Shown here: piece by piece, positions 33,805 to 35,316 of the stretch
Layout: each line of letters begins with the position of its first letter
How positions within the stretch are numbered: the first letter of the stretch is position 1
Assembly: GCA_025358765.1 (NCBI GenBank)
Contig: JANYIG010000288.1
Coordinates: 1-35,316, forward strand
DNA length: 35,316 nucleotides
DNA from: Candidatus Kapaibacterium sp.
GTDB lineage: Bacteria; Bacteroidota; Ignavibacteria; Kapaibacteriales; UBA4661
Direction: 5' to 3'
Translations under genes and position numbers: made by a program
The notes under the pieces: generated by a model
Seen by the model: only the letters and a program-made list of their open reading frames with translations
Told to the model about the DNA's origin: nothing
Database searches by the model: none

Positions 33805-34617
33805 ATGAATACGACAATTGACACGACAACACTTCTGAAAACCGCTACAGATGTAGCGTTGGAGACGGGTGCTTTGCTTAAAAAGGGCTTTGGGACATCT
33901 TTCAAGATTGCGAATAAGGAAGGGCGGCATAACCTCGTGACCGAATACGACCACGCGGCAGAAAAACTCATCTTTGGGCGTATTCGGGCGGCATTTCCCG
34001 ACCATGTGATGCTTGGTGAAGAGAGTGGTGGCGCTGTGCATACCACGCCAAACACCGTGCGCTGGATTGTTGATCCGCTTGATGGTACGGTGAATTTTGC
34101 TCATGCGATTCCAATTTTCTGCGTCAGCATTGGCGCGGAATACATCAATGCCGAAGGTATCGGTGAAATAGTCTGCGGAGCTATCTACGCACCGATGACG
34201 GATGAGCTTTTCACAGGCGAACGCGGGGGCGGGGCGTTTTTAAATGGGCATCGTTTAACAGTATCGCACACAGACAAACTCGACGATGCAATTCTCGTCA
34301 CAGGTTTCCCCTACAACGCAGATACCAACCCGGGCGGATGCCTTGACCATTTCACCCGCTTTGTGAGCATGGGGATTCCCGTGCGGCGACTTGGCTCGGC
34401 AGCAATTGATTTGGCATATTTAGCAGCTGGGCGCTTTGATGGCTACTGGGAAGTGAGCTTGAACCCATGGGATGTCGCGGCAGGCAAACTCTTACTCGCC
34501 GAAGCAGGCGGAACCATGACGCAATACGACGGCGCTCCGCATGACCTTATGCGCGGTACGATGCTCGCCTCTAACGGACGTATTCACGGCGAGATGTCAG
34601 CAGTACTCATGCGATAG
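33805..34617 (+). CDS. Inositol monophosphatase family protein
   Basis: 270 residues, the normal length. Mg-dependent phosphatase fold with the metal-site motifs GEESGG, WIVDPLDGTVNFAHAIP and WDVAAGKLLLAEAGG, plus the GAIYAPMTDELF strand. Members hydrolyse inositol monophosphate, fructose 1,6-bisphosphate, or PAP; SuhB-type proteins also affect rRNA processing. The sequence alone does not settle the substrate. It lies 20 nt downstream of the flippase-like gene and is likely in its transcript. Confidence 0.9.
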   Translation: MNTTIDTTTLLKTATDVALETGALLKKGFGTSFKIANKEGRHNLVTEYDHAAEKLIFGRIRAAFPDHVMLGEESGGAVHTTPNTVRWIVDPLDGTVNFAHAIPIFCVSIGAEYINAEGIGEIVCGAIYAPMTDELFTGERGGGAFLNGHRLTVSHTDKLDDAILVTGFPYNADTNPGGCLDHFTRFVSMGIPVRRLGSAAIDLAYLAAGRFDGYWEVSLNPWDVAAGKLLLAEAGGTMTQYDGAPHDLMRGTMLASNGRIHGEMSAVLMR

Positions 34618-34641
34618 TGAGGAATTCGTTTTTTCCATTTC

Positions 34642-34667
34642 TCATTTGTCACTTGATAAAGCAAGTG
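34642..34667 (+). repeat. Heptamer pair and small hairpin before folK
   Basis: TCATTTG and TCACTTG are adjacent at 34642-34655, again in the TCATTNG family. The second unit also forms the left arm of a CACTTG/CAAGTG hairpin with an ATAAAG loop (34650-34667). It lies in the 72-nt gap before folK; no T-run follows, so it is not a standard terminator. Confidence 0.4.
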
Positions 34668-34689
34668 TGGTGCAGATAACCAACGACCC

Positions 34690-35190
34690 ATGACTTCTGT
34701 GCTTCTCTCGTTAGGCTCAAATCTCGGTGACAAGATGCGGGCAATTTCTCGCGCTGTTGAACTCTTGACTCAAGATACTTTGCAGGAGGTTCGTGTTTCA
34801 TCCTTCTACGAAACAGCGCCCGTAGGTTTCATTCAACAACCTTCATTTATCAATATTGCTGTGAGCGGATGGACGAAATATGAGCCGGAAATATTATTTA
34901 AAGTCTGCAAAACTATTGAGCAAAAAATTGGTCGCAAACCACGTCCACGCTGGCACGAGCGGGAAATAGATATTGACATCATTCTCTACGGCTTGGAAAC
35001 ACTCACAACTGAAGTGCTGGCAATTCCACATCCGCAGATGCACAATCGCCGTTTTGTGCTTGTTCCCTCGGCGGAAATCGTTCCGACAATGATTCACCCT
35101 ATCCTGAACACAAGTATAGAAGAGCTATTAGAGCTCTGTGAGGATGTGAATCCTGTAAAAAAAATTGTATTCCTAAAAACTCAACCGTAG
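34690..35190 (+). CDS. folK: 2-amino-4-hydroxy-6-hydroxymethyldihydropteridine diphosphokinase
   Basis: 166 residues, typical HPPK. Transfers pyrophosphate from ATP to 6-hydroxymethyl-7,8-dihydropterin in folate synthesis, before FolP. Signatures: LSLGSNLGDK at the N-terminus, SSFYETAPVGFIQQPSFINIAV, and the metal/ATP region GRKPRPRWHEREIDIDIILYG with the conserved Asp pair, then IPHPQMHNRRFVLVPSAEI. It follows the inositol phosphatase gene after 72 nt. folB and folP are not seen in the window. Confidence 0.95.
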   Translation: MTSVLLSLGSNLGDKMRAISRAVELLTQDTLQEVRVSSFYETAPVGFIQQPSFINIAVSGWTKYEPEILFKVCKTIEQKIGRKPRPRWHEREIDIDIILYGLETLTTEVLAIPHPQMHNRRFVLVPSAEIVPTMIHPILNTSIEELLELCEDVNPVKKIVFLKTQP

Positions 35191-35227
35191 TAACTACTAC
35201 ATTGTTTGTTTAAATTTTACAGGTTGC

Positions 35228-35262
35228 TTGCAAAGACTATGAAAAGCATGAAGTCTTTGCAA
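35228..35262. repeat. 11-bp perfect inverted repeat downstream of folK
   Basis: TTGCAAAGACT and AGTCTTTGCAA flank a 13-nt loop. A T-run (near 35290) is too far away for a classic terminator. It could be an operator, a structured transcript end, or one arm of an element that continues past the window. Nothing else is recognised in 35191-35316. Confidence 0.5.
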
Positions 35263-35316
35263 ATCGGATACTTATCGGTATTCGTTAAGATTTTTTTTGA
35301 ACCTAAAAATTAAGTA

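Noticed and set aside
35239-35313. 24-codon ORF starting ATGAAAAGC after folK
   Set aside because: Lies in the loop and arm of an inverted repeat, has no ribosome-binding site, and no known small-protein features.
1-35316. tRNA, rRNA, CRISPR array, integrase or prophage
   Set aside because: Reading both strands gave no cloverleaf with CCA-type ends, no regularly spaced direct repeats, and no recombinase or phage protein among the ORFs.

Overview
The window looks like chromosomal DNA from a Gram-negative member of the Bacteroidota/Chlorobiota (FCB) group, possibly an Ignavibacteria- or Kapabacteria-like lineage. The evidence is a large secreted protein ending in a type IX secretion (T9SS) C-terminal sorting domain, DUF3109 and DUF5683 family proteins, Bacteroidota-style TTTG/TAnnTTTG promoter-like signals, and the near absence of Shine-Dalgarno sequences before most genes. 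The lineage is inferred; no rRNA gene is present. I see no tRNA, rRNA, CRISPR array, integrase or intact insertion sequence.

Layout. Positions 1-1737 (minus strand): a truncated secreted-protein gene, a small two-helix membrane protein, and prfA. Positions 1845-13130 (plus strand): an envelope-rich block with a DUF4397-like lipoprotein, rpe, an atypical SDR, a 1279-residue T9SS cargo protein overlapping an OmpA-family gene by ATGA, and hpnE. Positions 13114-18974 (minus strand): eight closely spaced genes (MerR regulator, DUF3109, purM, DivIC/FtsB-like, ROK kinase, ridA, DUF5683, membrane SpoIIE-type phosphatase) that could form one long operon. Positions 19220-21380 (plus strand): feoAB for ferrous iron uptake. 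Positions 21419-26318 (minus strand): metG, purU and dnaB, with a cluster of DnaA boxes between purU and dnaB. Positions 26602-35190 (plus strand): a LysM lytic transglycosylase, a TPR protein, a decayed ABC ATPase, a secreted M20 amidohydrolase, a flippase-like membrane protein, an inositol monophosphatase-like protein and folK.

How the genes work together: most are housekeeping (translation termination, methionyl-tRNA charging, purine, folate and pentose metabolism, replication, division). They are mixed with envelope functions (T9SS cargo, OmpA anchor, lipoprotein, cell-wall lytic enzyme, TPR protein). I found no convincing new defence or mobile system. The signals most worth following are: (1) a DnaA-box cluster with a repeated 20-mer and an inverted repeat upstream of dnaB, a candidate oriC or DnaA-controlled dnaB promoter; (2) a dispersed TCATTNG heptamer repeat lying in or just before the starts of several genes, with four perfect copies in the signal-peptide region of a lipoprotein gene, where copy-number change would shift the frame; (3) a translationally coupled T9SS-cargo/OmpA pair; (4) a 73-bp MITE-like repeat; and (5) several enzymes with changed signature residues (FeoB G4/G5, ROK zinc cysteines, SDR tyrosine).
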